A DNA stretch of 64,000 nt from Acidobacteriota bacterium (GTDB lineage: Bacteria; Acidobacteriota; Blastocatellia; Pyrinomonadales; Pyrinomonadaceae): NCBI GenBank assembly GCA_023436495.1, contig JAEZIT010000128.1:11063-75062 (forward strand), read 5' to 3'. The notes beneath the pieces were generated by a model. The model was given only the letters and a program-made list of their open reading frames with translations. It searched no databases and was not told the DNA's origin. Shown one piece after another: positions 17,824 through 27,814 of the stretch (the first letter of the stretch is position 1; the number at the start of each line of letters is the position of its first letter). Position numbers and translations under genes: made by a program.

Positions 17824-20487
17824 ATGCGCATTACCAAGATCGAGCTTGAGGACGTCAAATCCCACATCGATTCAAAATTCGAATTCTCACACGGCACGAC
17901 CGCCATTACGGGCGAGAACGGCGCGGGAAAGACCACTCTTATCGAGGCTGTTGCCTGGACGCTGTTCGACCTTCTCGATTATAAAAAGGACGATTTTGTA
18001 CGCCGCGGAGCAAAGAAGGGCGTGGTCCGCGTAACGTTCGAAAGCGGCCTTGACGAGCGCGAATACACAGTTTATCGCGATACAGGGACCGGATATTACG
18101 TGTACGACCCGCGGCTTAGATCGCGTATAGCCGAGAAGAAGGAAGAGGTAACACGGTTTCTGTGGCAGCACCTCGGCGTCGAAGCGGGAACGGACCTTGA
18201 AACACTGTTTCGCCGCGCGATAGGCGTCCCGCAGGGAACGTTCACGGCGATATTTCTGGAGAGCGCGACCGAAAGAAAAAAGGCCTTCGACAAGCTGTTG
18301 AAGGTCGAAGAATACAGGCAGGGTGCGGAAAAGCTACGTGAGACCGTGCGTCATGTCGAAAATTCGATCGCGGCCGTCCGCGAACGCATAGCGCGGTCCG
18401 AAGGGCAATTGCAGCAATACGACCGCCTTCGAGAGGAACACGAGGGCTTTGCGAAGCAGGCCGCGGAGCTTGAACAAAAGCTATTTAAGATCACGGCTGA
18501 GATCGAAAACCTTGCAGCCAAGGCCGGAGAGATGGATGCGGCGGAAAAGAGGCTTCGCGAACTGCAGGCGGCATTCGACCGTATCGCGGCGGACAAGGAA
18601 CGAAATGAGATCCTTGTCCGGCAGAAACTTAACGAGGTCGAACAGGCAACACAGGCGGCGAGCGTCGTCGAAGCGGCCCGTGCGGGATATGAGAGCCATT
18701 CCGCAGCCGTCGCCCGGCTCGCCGAACTCGACCGTGAACGCGGCGAGCGGGACAAACTGCGAAGGGAGCTTTCGGACACCGAAGCAGCGGTAGTCCAGAT
18801 CAATTCCGACCGCAAGCGTATTAACGATTCGCTGGAAAACGCATTGAAGGCGCACCGCGCGATCGAGGCTCTGCAGCCGAAAGCCGCCGAGCAAAACGAA
18901 CTCGAATCAGCCGTGATCGATCTTCGCGACAAATTCGCGGCGGCAAAGGCGGCGGCCGGCCAGGTTGGAAGCTTGGCGGAAAAGGTTCAGCGGCTGCGTG
19001 AAAGCTACGCTTCGAACCAAGCGCAGATCCGCGAGACCGAATCGAAGGCTTCGAGCAATGGCAGCATCGAAGAGCTGCAAGCGCGGCAGTCGGACGTCGT
19101 CAAAAAGCTCGCTTCGCTGCAGGCGGCCCTCGAGCGTGACGAAAAGTTTCAGAAAGAGATCCAAAACGGCCTGTGCCCGATCCTTTCGCAAAAATGCCTT
19201 AATCTCAAAGAAGGCGAGACGCTCGAATCCTTTGTTTCCAGCCAATTCACCGAGGTGCGTTCGGAAATAACCGGACTCGAGGCCGAGCAACAGACGATCA
19301 CGTTGTCGCTTCGCGCATCGATGGAAGCGGCGAAATACACGCAGGCGCTCGTGACGCTGCGGTCGCGGGCGGAAGAGATACGCGAAGAGGGCGAACGGCT
19401 TAAAGCCGAGATGGCAGCCTTACAGCAGCCCGCTGACGGCCTTGCGGCTGCCGAAGCCGAGCTCGCCACAGCCGAAACGAAGCTGAACGCGCTCGACAAT
19501 CCCAAAGCAAAGATAAGGCTGTTCGAAACGGAAGCGGCGCGCGAGGCCGAGTTTCGCCAGCAATTGTCGAATGTCGACGCTAACCTCGAACGGCTTGAAA
19601 GCGAGCGGCAGATAAAAGTGGAGCAGCTCGAAATATATATGGATCTGGACCGGCGGTGGGCCGAAACGACCGCCGCCCGCGATGCCGCCGCCGAAGACCA
19701 CAGGAAATTTGTCGCGAACGAAGAGACAGCGAAAACGCTCGAACCGCGGCGATCCGAACTTGAAGAATTAAATCGCATTCTGGCCGAGATCTCGGCGAAC
19801 CTCGAAAAAGCGGACACAGAGCTGAAAGCAGCCGCGGGCGGCTATGATCGAGACGAACACGCGAAGCTAAAAGCAGAACTTAACGAATCCGAAAAACGGC
19901 AGGTCGAAACACGGACGACACTTGCGGGAGTAAAACAAAGGCAGGAGCAGCTAGCGGCGGAACTGGAACGGCTGGCGGAGATACGCAAAGCAATGGCCGG
20001 CGAGTATCTCGAAAAGGAAAAGCTGGAAAAGGTCGCCGAGCTAACGGCGTTTATCCGCGACACGTTGAAGGACGCGGCACCGCGCGTTGCGCGAAATTAC
20101 GTCTATCACGTATCGCTCGAAGCAAATCAGTTGTTTCGTGAGATCTGCGGCGATGCGAAAAAGTCACTGAAATGGACGGACGATTATGGGATAGCCATCG
20201 AAGAACAAGGCCACGAACGCCCGTTCTCTAACTTGTCCGGCGGCGAACAGATGGCGGCGGCACTGTCGGTTAGACTGGCGCTGCTGAAACAGCTTTCGGA
20301 CATACGGATCGCCTTTTTTGACGAGCCGACGACGAACATGGACGCCGAACGCCGCGAAAACCTGGCGCAGCAGATAAGCCAGATAAAACATTTTGACCAG
20401 CTTTTTGTAATCTCGCATGACGACACGTTCGAAGGATACGTGGATAATGTCGTGACGGTTGAAAGGGACGGCGGAAAAACTGAATGA
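17824..20487 (+). CDS. SbcC/Rad50-like SMC-family ATPase
   Basis: An 887-residue DNA repair ATPase. Walker A is GENGAGKTT (near residue 36), the ABC signature is LSGGEQ near 804 and Walker B is IAFFDEPTTNMD near 830. Between them lies about 700 residues of heptad-rich coiled coil. At the centre are C451 and C458 (CPILSQKC), a Cys-x6-Cys in place of the CxxC zinc hook of Rad50. SbcC normally works with the SbcD nuclease, but the gene upstream is on the opposite strand and no SbcD is in the window. It overlaps the RNase H gene downstream by four bases. Confidence 0.85.
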   Translation: MRITKIELEDVKSHIDSKFEFSHGTTAITGENGAGKTTLIEAVAWTLFDLLDYKKDDFVRRGAKKGVVRVTFESGLDEREYTVYRDTGTGYYVYDPRLRSRIAEKKEEVTRFLWQHLGVEAGTDLETLFRRAIGVPQGTFTAIFLESATERKKAFDKLLKVEEYRQGAEKLRETVRHVENSIAAVRERIARSEGQLQQYDRLREEHEGFAKQAAELEQKLFKITAEIENLAAKAGEMDAAEKRLRELQAAFDRIAADKERNEILVRQKLNEVEQATQAASVVEAARAGYESHSAAVARLAELDRERGERDKLRRELSDTEAAVVQINSDRKRINDSLENALKAHRAIEALQPKAAEQNELESAVIDLRDKFAAAKAAAGQVGSLAEKVQRLRESYASNQAQIRETESKASSNGSIEELQARQSDVVKKLASLQAALERDEKFQKEIQNGLCPILSQKCLNLKEGETLESFVSSQFTEVRSEITGLEAEQQTITLSLRASMEAAKYTQALVTLRSRAEEIREEGERLKAEMAALQQPADGLAAAEAELATAETKLNALDNPKAKIRLFETEAAREAEFRQQLSNVDANLERLESERQIKVEQLEIYMDLDRRWAETTAARDAAAEDHRKFVANEETAKTLEPRRSELEELNRILAEISANLEKADTELKAAAGGYDRDEHAKLKAELNESEKRQVETRTTLAGVKQRQEQLAAELERLAEIRKAMAGEYLEKEKLEKVAELTAFIRDTLKDAAPRVARNYVYHVSLEANQLFREICGDAKKSLKWTDDYGIAIEEQGHERPFSNLSGGEQMAAALSVRLALLKQLSDIRIAFFDEPTTNMDAERRENLAQQISQIKHFDQLFVISHDDTFEGYVDNVVTVERDGGKTE

Positions 20488-20942
20488 AACATGTCACGAT
20501 CGTCTGCGACGGCTCGAGCCTAGGGAACGGAAAGGGAAACATGCGCGCGGCGGCTGTCGCGGTGCTGGGTTACCGTGGACACTGGCGAGGATTCGCGGAA
20601 TATTTGGGCAACGCCACGAACCAGCAGGCGGAGATCGCGGCGGCGTGGATAGGGCTTAAAAACCTTAAGGAGCCTTGCAAAGTAAAACTTTTATCGGATT
20701 CGCGCTATGTAGTAGAGACGATGACCGGCAATTTCCGGAAAAAGACCAACCACGAATGGTGGGAACGGCTGGAACAGGCGGCCGCAAAACATCAGATAAC
20801 GTGGGAATGGACGAAGGGGCACGCCGGCCACGAGATCCAGGAGGTCGCCGACACTTTGGCGCGGAAGACTGCCGCGCTTGGCCGCGTGGACGAGACAATG
20901 CTCGAGGAAGCGGTTGCCGATATTGGCGTGAAAGAGATCTGA
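20484..20942 (+). CDS. RNase HI-family ribonuclease
   Basis: A 152-residue RNase H fold. The acidic catalytic positions are visible: CDGSS (first Asp), NQQAEIAA (Glu), LSDSRYV (second Asp) and KGHAGHEIQEVAD with the flexible His and last Asp. It would cleave RNA in RNA-DNA hybrids. It is translationally coupled on both sides: ATGA overlap with the SbcC-like gene and TGATG overlap with the following propeller gene. Confidence 0.85.
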   Translation: MKHVTIVCDGSSLGNGKGNMRAAAVAVLGYRGHWRGFAEYLGNATNQQAEIAAAWIGLKNLKEPCKVKLLSDSRYVVETMTGNFRKKTNHEWWERLEQAAAKHQITWEWTKGHAGHEIQEVADTLARKTAALGRVDETMLEEAVADIGVKEI

Positions 20943-22894
20943 TGCGAAGAATTCTCGTTATTTTCCTGGTCCTGACCGGATCCGCCGCCGTATCCGCACA
21001 GCCGCGCGGAGCGCTCGGGTGGGCGTGGCAAAATCCGCTGCCGCAGGGAAATCCGCTTTATTCCATACATTTCGCAAAGGACCGCGAGCTCGGGTTCGCG
21101 GTCGGATCGGACAGCACGATACTGCGGACCGAGAACGGCGGATTTCGTTGGGAGAAACAATATTCGCCCGCCGACGGCACGCTGTCGAGTGTATTCGTGC
21201 GCGGAAAAAAGGACGCGGTCATTGTCGGATCACGCGGAACGATCCTGAGGACCGATGACAAAGGCGGCAACTGGCGCCCGGTGCGGACAGGCGTCCGCGA
21301 CCATTTATATGGGCTGACGTTCACGGGACCGGAGATGCTTACGGGCTGGGCGATCGGGACGTACGGCCGCATATTGAAAACGTCCAACGGCGGCGAAGCC
21401 TGGGCGGAACAGACATCGGGAACGAACGAACACCTTTTGAAAATATCCGCATACGACCCGGATACGGCGGCGATCGCCGGTACGAACGGCGTCGTGCTGA
21501 CCACGGCCGATGGCGGTACTTCGTGGGCATTGCGAAGCCCGTGCGGTGGTTCGCTTGTTGCGGGCATCGCGTACTTGTCGCCGAAGACGATCGTGGCCGT
21601 GGGTTATGTCGGCTGTGTCGCGCGTTCGGATGACGGCGGGGAAACGTGGACGCGGGTGAATGTATTTACCCGTGCGGATTTTCTGGCCGTGTCATTTTCC
21701 GATGAGAGGTCGGGTTCCATGACCGATTCGAATGGCATGATCTGGCTGACGGGTGACGGAGGAACCACATGGCTCCCGTTCAATGTACGGACGGCCCCGC
21801 GGCTTGTTTCGATCTATTACGCGAACAATTATACGGGTTGGGCAGTAGGCGAGAGCGGGCTGATCGTGCGGACGGATGACGGCGGATACAGTTGGCAGCG
21901 GCTTTCGAACGGCGGTCGTGAAGACATAAACGATATCGTATTTTTCACGGACGATCTCGGGGTTTCGGCCGGATCGCGCGGGCGCATATGGCTGACGAAC
22001 GACGGCGGCCGCGAATGGATGCCGGTCATGACCGGAACGGACAAGAATCTCAATTCTATATCGTTCATCGACGGAATGAAGGGCTGGGTCGCGGGTGACG
22101 GCGGCACGATCCTGCGGACGCATAATGGAGGCGCAAGTTGGGGCAAAGGCATTTCGGGCGTTACCGAGGATCTGTTCGGGATTCATTTTATTGATGACAA
22201 GGTTGGGTTTGCTGTCGGCGCGGGCGGCACAATACTCCGCAGCGAAACGGCCGGTGCTTACTGGGAACGCGTAGCCTCGGGCGCTGCGAACTGGCTCGAG
22301 GACGTTAAGTTCCTGAATGCAGCGACCGGCGTGATCGTCGGCGACCGCGGAACTATTCTTCGGACCACGGACGCCGGCGCTACGTGGCAGCGGGTTGCGG
22401 CTAATGTCCGCGAAAATCTTTACGCTGTAAGCTTTTCCGACGAATCGAACGGATTTGCGGTCGGTGCCGGCGGCGTCATCCTGCGCTCTACCGACGGCGG
22501 TGCGACGTGGGTCGACCAGGAGTCGCCGTCGCAGGCTAATCTTTACACGGTTTTAGCTTACGGTAAACAGAACGCTGTCGCGGCGGGCGATTCCGGGTTG
22601 TTTTTGATCACGGACGACGGCGGGCGAACCTGGGAGCGTCAACCAAATATCACTGGGAAGGCACTTCAGGCGATCGCGTACCGGGGCGGGTCACAGGTCT
22701 GGATAGCCGGCCGCGGCGGTGCGATCCTGAAACGTACTGAGCCGCTGTCCGGGCAGCGAATAGCGTCACCGAAACTGCCGCCGATCCTGCGTTCCGCAGC
22801 GGGCCGCACAAAGCCGAAACCGCGGGTGCCGCTGATCACGATAACCGATGACGGTGATATACCGCTCGCATCGCCGCCGCCAAAGGACAACTAA
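20942..22894 (+). CDS. Secreted Ycf48-like beta-propeller protein
   Basis: A 650-residue protein with a signal peptide (ILVIFLVLTGSAAVSAQ) starting at ATG 20942; the longer open frame from 20675 runs through the RNase H gene and is not the start. About fourteen repeats of the type AVGxxGTILRTxDGG-x-W, with variants such as TDDGGYSWQRL, make one or two propellers related to Ycf48/HCF136 and BNR-repeat proteins. These repeats are widespread outside phototrophs, so no photosynthetic role follows. The C-terminal 50 residues are Pro/Lys-rich. It overlaps prmA (convergent) by four bases. Confidence 0.82.
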   Translation: MRRILVIFLVLTGSAAVSAQPRGALGWAWQNPLPQGNPLYSIHFAKDRELGFAVGSDSTILRTENGGFRWEKQYSPADGTLSSVFVRGKKDAVIVGSRGTILRTDDKGGNWRPVRTGVRDHLYGLTFTGPEMLTGWAIGTYGRILKTSNGGEAWAEQTSGTNEHLLKISAYDPDTAAIAGTNGVVLTTADGGTSWALRSPCGGSLVAGIAYLSPKTIVAVGYVGCVARSDDGGETWTRVNVFTRADFLAVSFSDERSGSMTDSNGMIWLTGDGGTTWLPFNVRTAPRLVSIYYANNYTGWAVGESGLIVRTDDGGYSWQRLSNGGREDINDIVFFTDDLGVSAGSRGRIWLTNDGGREWMPVMTGTDKNLNSISFIDGMKGWVAGDGGTILRTHNGGASWGKGISGVTEDLFGIHFIDDKVGFAVGAGGTILRSETAGAYWERVASGAANWLEDVKFLNAATGVIVGDRGTILRTTDAGATWQRVAANVRENLYAVSFSDESNGFAVGAGGVILRSTDGGATWVDQESPSQANLYTVLAYGKQNAVAAGDSGLFLITDDGGRTWERQPNITGKALQAIAYRGGSQVWIAGRGGAILKRTEPLSGQRIASPKLPPILRSAAGRTKPKPRVPLITITDDGDIPLASPPPKDN

Positions 22895-23778
22895 TTCGCC
22901 TTGTTCACGACAACCGAGATCCATTCGCCGGAATGATTGACGGTCGGTTCGGTGACCCCAAATTTCTCAAGCTCCGCTATGATCTCATCTTCCTGCTCCT
23001 GCAGTATCCCCGACAGCAGCAGCGTCCGTCCGGTCTTTTCCAGCAGCAGAGGCAGCAGCGGCACTATGACATCGATCGTCAAATTCGCGCACACGAAATC
23101 GAACATGGGCAGGTCCGGCGTGATCGACCCGACATAAAATTCTATCCTGTCAGCGACGCCGTTCGCTTCGGCGTTTTCGCGTGCGATCGTCACCGAATTT
23201 TCGTCAGTGTCGCAGCCCACGAGCCGCCCGATATCCTCCCCCATGAGTTTTGCGGCGCCGATCGCTAGAATGCCCGTCCCGGTACCGACGTCAAGGAACG
23301 AATCGCCGGGTCGCAGATTTTCTTCGACGGCCATAAGACAGAGCTGTGTCGTCGCGTGCGTTCCGGTGCCGAACGCCATGTTCGGCTCGATGGTGATGAT
23401 GGTCTTGCCGTCTGCTGCCGGATCTTCCCATGGCGGCGATACGATAAATCCACCTATCTCCGTCGGCTTCCAGTGCTTTTTCCAATCGTATAGCCAATCG
23501 GTATAACCGATCTTTCGCCATTCGGTGTCCTTGATCGCATCGGGACCGAAGCCATAGGCGTGCAGAGCGGATTCGACCGTTTCTTCGCGAGTCTGGTCAT
23601 CCAGTACCTCGTAAAAATAGCCGATCACGGTGACATTCTCGTCGGATCTTCGGCGAAGATGATTTATCTCGGTTCCGATGGAATCCAGTTCGTTAAATGC
23701 GAATTCGAGCGCCTCGGCCGCGGCCGGTACCGTGGTGATCTGCAGCGCGTACCAAGTCTGATTTGTCTGGTCTGTCAT
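22891..23778 (-). CDS. prmA: Ribosomal protein L11 methyltransferase
   Basis: A 295-residue SAM-dependent enzyme that methylates L11. The N-terminal L11-recognition domain (about 1-110) includes DWLYDWKKHWKPTEIG, and the catalytic domain has FGTGTHATTQLC followed by the SAM motif DVGTGTGILAIGA and the substrate motif CANLTIDVI. Length matches the family. It follows era on the same strand with a 2-bp gap, and is convergent with the propeller gene. Confidence 0.92.
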   Translation of the reverse strand: MTDQTNQTWYALQITTVPAAAEALEFAFNELDSIGTEINHLRRRSDENVTVIGYFYEVLDDQTREETVESALHAYGFGPDAIKDTEWRKIGYTDWLYDWKKHWKPTEIGGFIVSPPWEDPAADGKTIITIEPNMAFGTGTHATTQLCLMAVEENLRPGDSFLDVGTGTGILAIGAAKLMGEDIGRLVGCDTDENSVTIARENAEANGVADRIEFYVGSITPDLPMFDFVCANLTIDVIVPLLPLLLEKTGRTLLLSGILQEQEDEIIAELEKFGVTEPTVNHSGEWISVVVNKAN

Positions 23779-23780
23779 TA

Positions 23781-24680
23781 TTATTCCCTGATGCCGATCT
23801 CGTCGAGGTCGCGTTCACGGTTACGCCAATCTTCCACGACCTTAACAAAAAGCTTAAGAAACACCTGTTTGCCGATCAGATTTTCAATGTCGATACGGGC
23901 CTTGGTACCGATGTCGCGTATCCGCGCGCCCTGTTTACCGATGATTATGCTCTTCTGTGACGAACGTTCCACGTAAATCGCACAATAGATCTTGACGACG
24001 TTCGGATCGGATTCGTCATACAGTTCGGTTACCACGGCTGTGACGTACGGTATCTCTTCGCCCGTGGTCGCAAGGATCTTTTCCCGCACCATTTCCGCGA
24101 CCAGAACGCGCATCGGCTGATCGGTCATTTCGTCCTCGCCGAAGATCGGTTCGCCTTCAGGAAGATGTTTGATGATCTGGCTCAGAAGGTTGTCGATCGC
24201 GTGACCCTTTAATGCAGAAACGGGGACGATTTCGGCGAAGTCGTATTCTTTCGAATAAAAGTCGATCAGCGGCAGCAAGTTATTCTTGTCCTTGACCTTA
24301 TCTATCTTGTTAAGGACGAGTACCGCGGGTTTTTCCGCTTTTTTAACGAGGTCGAGGACGAACCTGTCGCCATTTCCGGTCGAAACGCTCGCGTCGCGCA
24401 TCAACACGATCAGGTCCACAGCCAGAATAGCGTCGTGGACGGCCGCCATCATACGCCGATTCAGCAGATACCCGGGCTTGTGAACGCCGGGCGTATCGAC
24501 GAAAACGATCTGGCCCTCGGGACGAGTAACGATTCCCTGAATGCGGTGGCGCGTCGTCTGGGGCTTGTTCGAGACGGCGGCGATCTTTTCACCCACAAGC
24601 CGGTTCAAGAGTGTAGATTTGCCTGCATTCGGCCGTCCGATGAAGGCGACGTAGCCGCTGCGAAAGTTATCTGTTGGCAT
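23781..24680 (-). CDS. era: GTPase Era
   Basis: A 299-residue ribosome-assembly GTPase. The GTP motifs are GRPNAGKST (G1), TTRH (G2), DTPGVH (G3), NKID (G4) and SALKG (G5). The C-terminal KH RNA-binding domain contains IIIGKQGARIRDIGTKAR. Era binds the 3' end of 16S rRNA during 30S maturation. It is co-directional with prmA, giving a small translation-related operon. Confidence 0.95.
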   Translation of the reverse strand: MPTDNFRSGYVAFIGRPNAGKSTLLNRLVGEKIAAVSNKPQTTRHRIQGIVTRPEGQIVFVDTPGVHKPGYLLNRRMMAAVHDAILAVDLIVLMRDASVSTGNGDRFVLDLVKKAEKPAVLVLNKIDKVKDKNNLLPLIDFYSKEYDFAEIVPVSALKGHAIDNLLSQIIKHLPEGEPIFGEDEMTDQPMRVLVAEMVREKILATTGEEIPYVTAVVTELYDESDPNVVKIYCAIYVERSSQKSIIIGKQGARIRDIGTKARIDIENLIGKQVFLKLFVKVVEDWRNRERDLDEIGIRE

Positions 24681-24819
24681 CAGTTAAAAATTAGCAGATT
24701 GCGGACGAAAGACAAAAAGACGGACGAGTAAGAAAGGCATGAAGTTAGTGAAACGGAGATGTCAGGAGGAATAGAGAAGGCGGAGCGGTCACGTCGCCTT
24801 CTCCCGTCCCGGTTGTCGA

Positions 24820-26625
24820 TCAGTTCTGCACCTTCAGCAGCCGCTGTTTGCCGGCGATCGCTTCGTTATACGCTCCGCCGGTCACATTGCCGACCTTTAT
24901 CGCGGCATCGTAGAGTTTGACCGCGTAATCGTCGTTGTCGTAAAACTCATAAAATTTCGCGAGAGCGACGTACGACAGTGATTCCAGCGCCGGGTCTACC
25001 GGCTTGTTCGCGGCACGCTGTTTTGCGGCAATGCGGATGACTTCGTCGTAAGAATGTTTTGCCTCGAGCAGCTTTTTGTTCTGCTGTTCGGCGTCATCGA
25101 TGCTTTCCGCTTCCAGGCTTGCGACGCGGCCGAGGTTATACAGCACGCGCGGTTCGTCCGGGTTCTTTTCGAGCAGGTCGCGCAAGCCAGCAGTCGCCTG
25201 CGAGTAATTCTTCGCATCGATCGACCTCTGAATCTCGAGCAGCCGTGTCGTTACGGGATTTTCAGCGATGATAGCCGCGGGCTCCGGATTGGTCTTGCGG
25301 GCGTTTCTGGCCGCGAGTGCCCGATTCTTTGCCGCTGCAAATTGTTCGAGACGGCCGGTTTCCTTCGATGCGTCGAACGTCAGGATCATATCGCGAAGCG
25401 ACGCGGCGATGTCGAAACCGGAATCTTCCATTCCCTTCAACTGGTCCGCAAAATAGAACACGAGCACCGCACCTTTTTCGTAATCGTTCGACAGCTGGAG
25501 TGCCGTTTCGTCCGCGAGCGATTCTTTGTATCGTTTCAATTCCGCGGAGACCGCGGCCTTTTCTTCCGCGGTTTTCGCACGGTCGATCTTTTGACGGGCC
25601 TGTTCGGTCGCGATCCTCGAGCGGAGGCTTTCGAGCTGTTTGGTATCGGCCGCAGCGGCAAGCGACCGCGCGACGGCCCTGTAAATGTCCGGAGAAATGC
25701 TGGGATCGGTTTTGCGACGTTCATCCAGTAGGCTCTTGACGCCCGAACTTATCGTCGAAATGTCCTTTGCATTATTCAGAACAAGCGGATCGACGACGAA
25801 CTGCAGAAATGCACGCCGCGCGTCGGAAAAACGCAGGTCCGTTTCCGGCGGCACGATCAGAAAATAATCGTCGCGGATGTTAAGGAAAGTAATGTTGCCG
25901 GCAGGCGCGAGCATTTCCGGTACAATGACGAACCTGCGGTCGACCTCGCGCGATTCCACGCGTTCCAGCGTCGTCCGTTTACTCTTTTGCGTCTGAGTCT
26001 TGGTCCGTTCGATGTATGTCGTTTGCGGGCGGGTATGCAGATAATTCAGCAACTCACTGACCATGTCGCGAGCCGAAGGCCGCAGCTTTGCGTCGGTCGC
26101 CTTTAAATAGGCCTTCTGATAATCGGCGACGTTCGCCCCGAATGTGGAGCGGCGGTAGAATTCGCGCACGAGCGGCGCAAAATCCAGCACGTCCAGCAGA
26201 TCGCCCGGCAAGTCCGTCGTGATGACCGGATCGGCAAGTTCAGGGGCAGGCGTGAGCGAATATGCCATCGAAATGTACGGCGCGACAATTTCGGCGTCCG
26301 TTGCCGACGGCCTTCGACGCTTGTAATTATTAACGAACATCGAGATCCGCTGCCGTAGGTCCGCGGGCAGCATCAGAGAATCACTGCGGAGCAGATCGCG
26401 GAATTCTTCGCCCTGTTTCGACAGCGGCGTGCGAATGGCGGGAACTTCTTCGCCCGCGGAATTCGTAGCACGTGCCATCTCCAGCGTCGCAAGCACCGCT
26501 ATCAGGCGTTTGTCCGGTTCGATCGATACGCCGTAATTCGACAGATCGAAACCGGCTGGCTGGTTTTGCGAAAAAGCGGGCAGCGCGGAAAACAATACCA
26601 CTGCCAGTAAAACTAGTTTTTTCAT
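24820..26625 (-). CDS. Secreted TPR-containing protein, unknown function
   Basis: A 601-residue exported protein with signal peptide MKKLVLLAVVLFSALPAFS. The centre is largely helical with long charged stretches (EKAAVSAELKRYKES); the C-terminal 150 residues show tetratricopeptide-like pairs (NYSQATAGLRDLLEKNPDEP and KFYEFYDNDDYAVKLY). A segment around residues 200-280 has strands. No enzymatic motif is recognised. It stands alone between era and the STAS gene. Confidence 0.7.
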   Translation of the reverse strand: MKKLVLLAVVLFSALPAFSQNQPAGFDLSNYGVSIEPDKRLIAVLATLEMARATNSAGEEVPAIRTPLSKQGEEFRDLLRSDSLMLPADLRQRISMFVNNYKRRRPSATDAEIVAPYISMAYSLTPAPELADPVITTDLPGDLLDVLDFAPLVREFYRRSTFGANVADYQKAYLKATDAKLRPSARDMVSELLNYLHTRPQTTYIERTKTQTQKSKRTTLERVESREVDRRFVIVPEMLAPAGNITFLNIRDDYFLIVPPETDLRFSDARRAFLQFVVDPLVLNNAKDISTISSGVKSLLDERRKTDPSISPDIYRAVARSLAAAADTKQLESLRSRIATEQARQKIDRAKTAEEKAAVSAELKRYKESLADETALQLSNDYEKGAVLVFYFADQLKGMEDSGFDIAASLRDMILTFDASKETGRLEQFAAAKNRALAARNARKTNPEPAAIIAENPVTTRLLEIQRSIDAKNYSQATAGLRDLLEKNPDEPRVLYNLGRVASLEAESIDDAEQQNKKLLEAKHSYDEVIRIAAKQRAANKPVDPALESLSYVALAKFYEFYDNDDYAVKLYDAAIKVGNVTGGAYNEAIAGKQRLLKVQN

Positions 26626-26895
26626 CAGAAGGTAGCGGCGATAATTTCGCCGGGGCCGCCGGGAAAACAGTCTCTTCCTGCGGATCTTTTATAGGCAAAG
26701 AAAACAGGAAACACGAAAAAATCAAAGGAAATAAATGAAGGGGAAATTTCTCCGCGAAACTCGTTCTCTTTGCCTGAAATAAAGATGAATCGGGCAAAGC
26801 GATGGATGCATGCTATTAAATAACAAAAAAGGATAAAGGAAGTAAAAATCACGTTCCCTTATCCCTCCGGTTATCCTATCCCGATCACCTGCTAC
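26626..26895. other. Intergenic region, no gene seen
   Basis: This 270-bp AT-rich stretch between two minus-strand genes contains only short frames of skewed composition. I see no convincing hairpin terminator, promoter or RNA. Confidence 0.4.
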
Positions 26896-27243
26896 TTAGT
26901 TGTAGCTGGCAAGAGCGTCTGCCTCGACATCGAACACATCGAAAACAGTCAGCAATTTCGTGATTGCCAGCAGGTCCTGGATCTTCTGGGTCAGGTTCAA
27001 CAGCTTAAGTGTCCCGCCTTCTTTATTTACGGCGGTAAAACTCGAGACGAGCTCGCCGATGCCGCTCGAATCGATATATCCTACTCCGGCAAGATTCAGC
27101 AGGATCTTGGTCTTGCCTTCGCCAAGCAAGCGGCGGATCGCGTTACGGAGTGCGACGCTGCCTTCGCCGATCGTCACCTTTCCCTCCAGGTCCAAAACCG
27201 TAACATCGCCGGCTTGGCGCTCGGTAATTGTAATATCAGACAT
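26896..27243 (-). CDS. Anti-sigma factor antagonist (STAS domain)
   Basis: A 115-residue STAS protein of the SpoIIAA/RsbV type. The start is ATG 27243, behind a clear GAGGAGAT ribosome binding site; the frame extends to 27297 without support. GYIDSSGIGELVS carries the Ser phosphorylated by the partner kinase. Unphosphorylated antagonist binds the anti-sigma kinase and frees its target. It is encoded 82 bp downstream of an RsbW-type kinase on the same strand. No sigma factor or PP2C phosphatase lies beside the pair. Confidence 0.88.
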   Translation of the reverse strand: MSDITITERQAGDVTVLDLEGKVTIGEGSVALRNAIRRLLGEGKTKILLNLAGVGYIDSSGIGELVSSFTAVNKEGGTLKLLNLTQKIQDLLAITKLLTVFDVFDVEADALASYN

Positions 27244-27325
27244 TTTTATCTCCTCGAATAGTAAATAAGATTGACAGCAGATTTTAGACCAATCCAACGG
27301 GAAAAGTCTATGTAACGAAAACCTT

Positions 27326-27736
27326 TTATTGCTTTTTAAGCATGCGGACGATCATGCCGCCGCCGGGCGGGTTCGACCATTCGACCTCGTCCATAAATGA
27401 ACGCATGAAAAGAATTCCCCTGCCGTTCGATTTGAGCAGGTTTTCGGGATTTGTCGGATCGGGGATCTCGTCAACTTCGAATCCGCTGCCGAAATCGCGT
27501 ACTGTGATCGCGAAACCACCCGATTCGTGGGAAAACGTCACTTTGACCTGCTTGTTTTCGTCGAATTTATTGCCGTGTTTGACGGCGTTGGCTACAGATT
27601 CGCGCACGGCCAAGTCGATGGCGGAAATAGTATCCTCTCCAAATCCCCAGCTTTTTGCGATCTTTCCGGCGTTCTGTGCCGCTTCTTCCACAGATTCCAA
27701 GCGGCTGGGAAGTGTAAGCTCTTTTGTTTCTGTCAC
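27326..27736 (-). CDS. RsbW-like anti-sigma serine kinase (GHKL ATPase)
   Basis: A 136-residue HATPase_c_2 domain. The ATP-binding boxes are ESVANAVKHG (N box), VRDFGSGF (G1) and SNGRGILFMRSFMD (G2). Such proteins bind and inhibit a target, and phosphorylate a STAS antagonist, here most likely the protein at 26896-27243. Divergent from aroA with a 78-bp gap. Confidence 0.87.
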   Translation of the reverse strand: MTETKELTLPSRLESVEEAAQNAGKIAKSWGFGEDTISAIDLAVRESVANAVKHGNKFDENKQVKVTFSHESGGFAITVRDFGSGFEVDEIPDPTNPENLLKSNGRGILFMRSFMDEVEWSNPPGGGMIVRMLKKQ

Positions 27737-27814
27737 GATGTTTTCATTGTAAATTAAATGGTCAATATACTTGCTGTCAAGACAAACATCGAATTTTCAA
27801 GTTAGAATTGCTAA

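Noticed and set aside
20942..22894. Ycf48-like propeller as a sign of photosynthesis
   Set aside because: These repeats are common in non-phototrophs and no photosynthetic gene is in the window.
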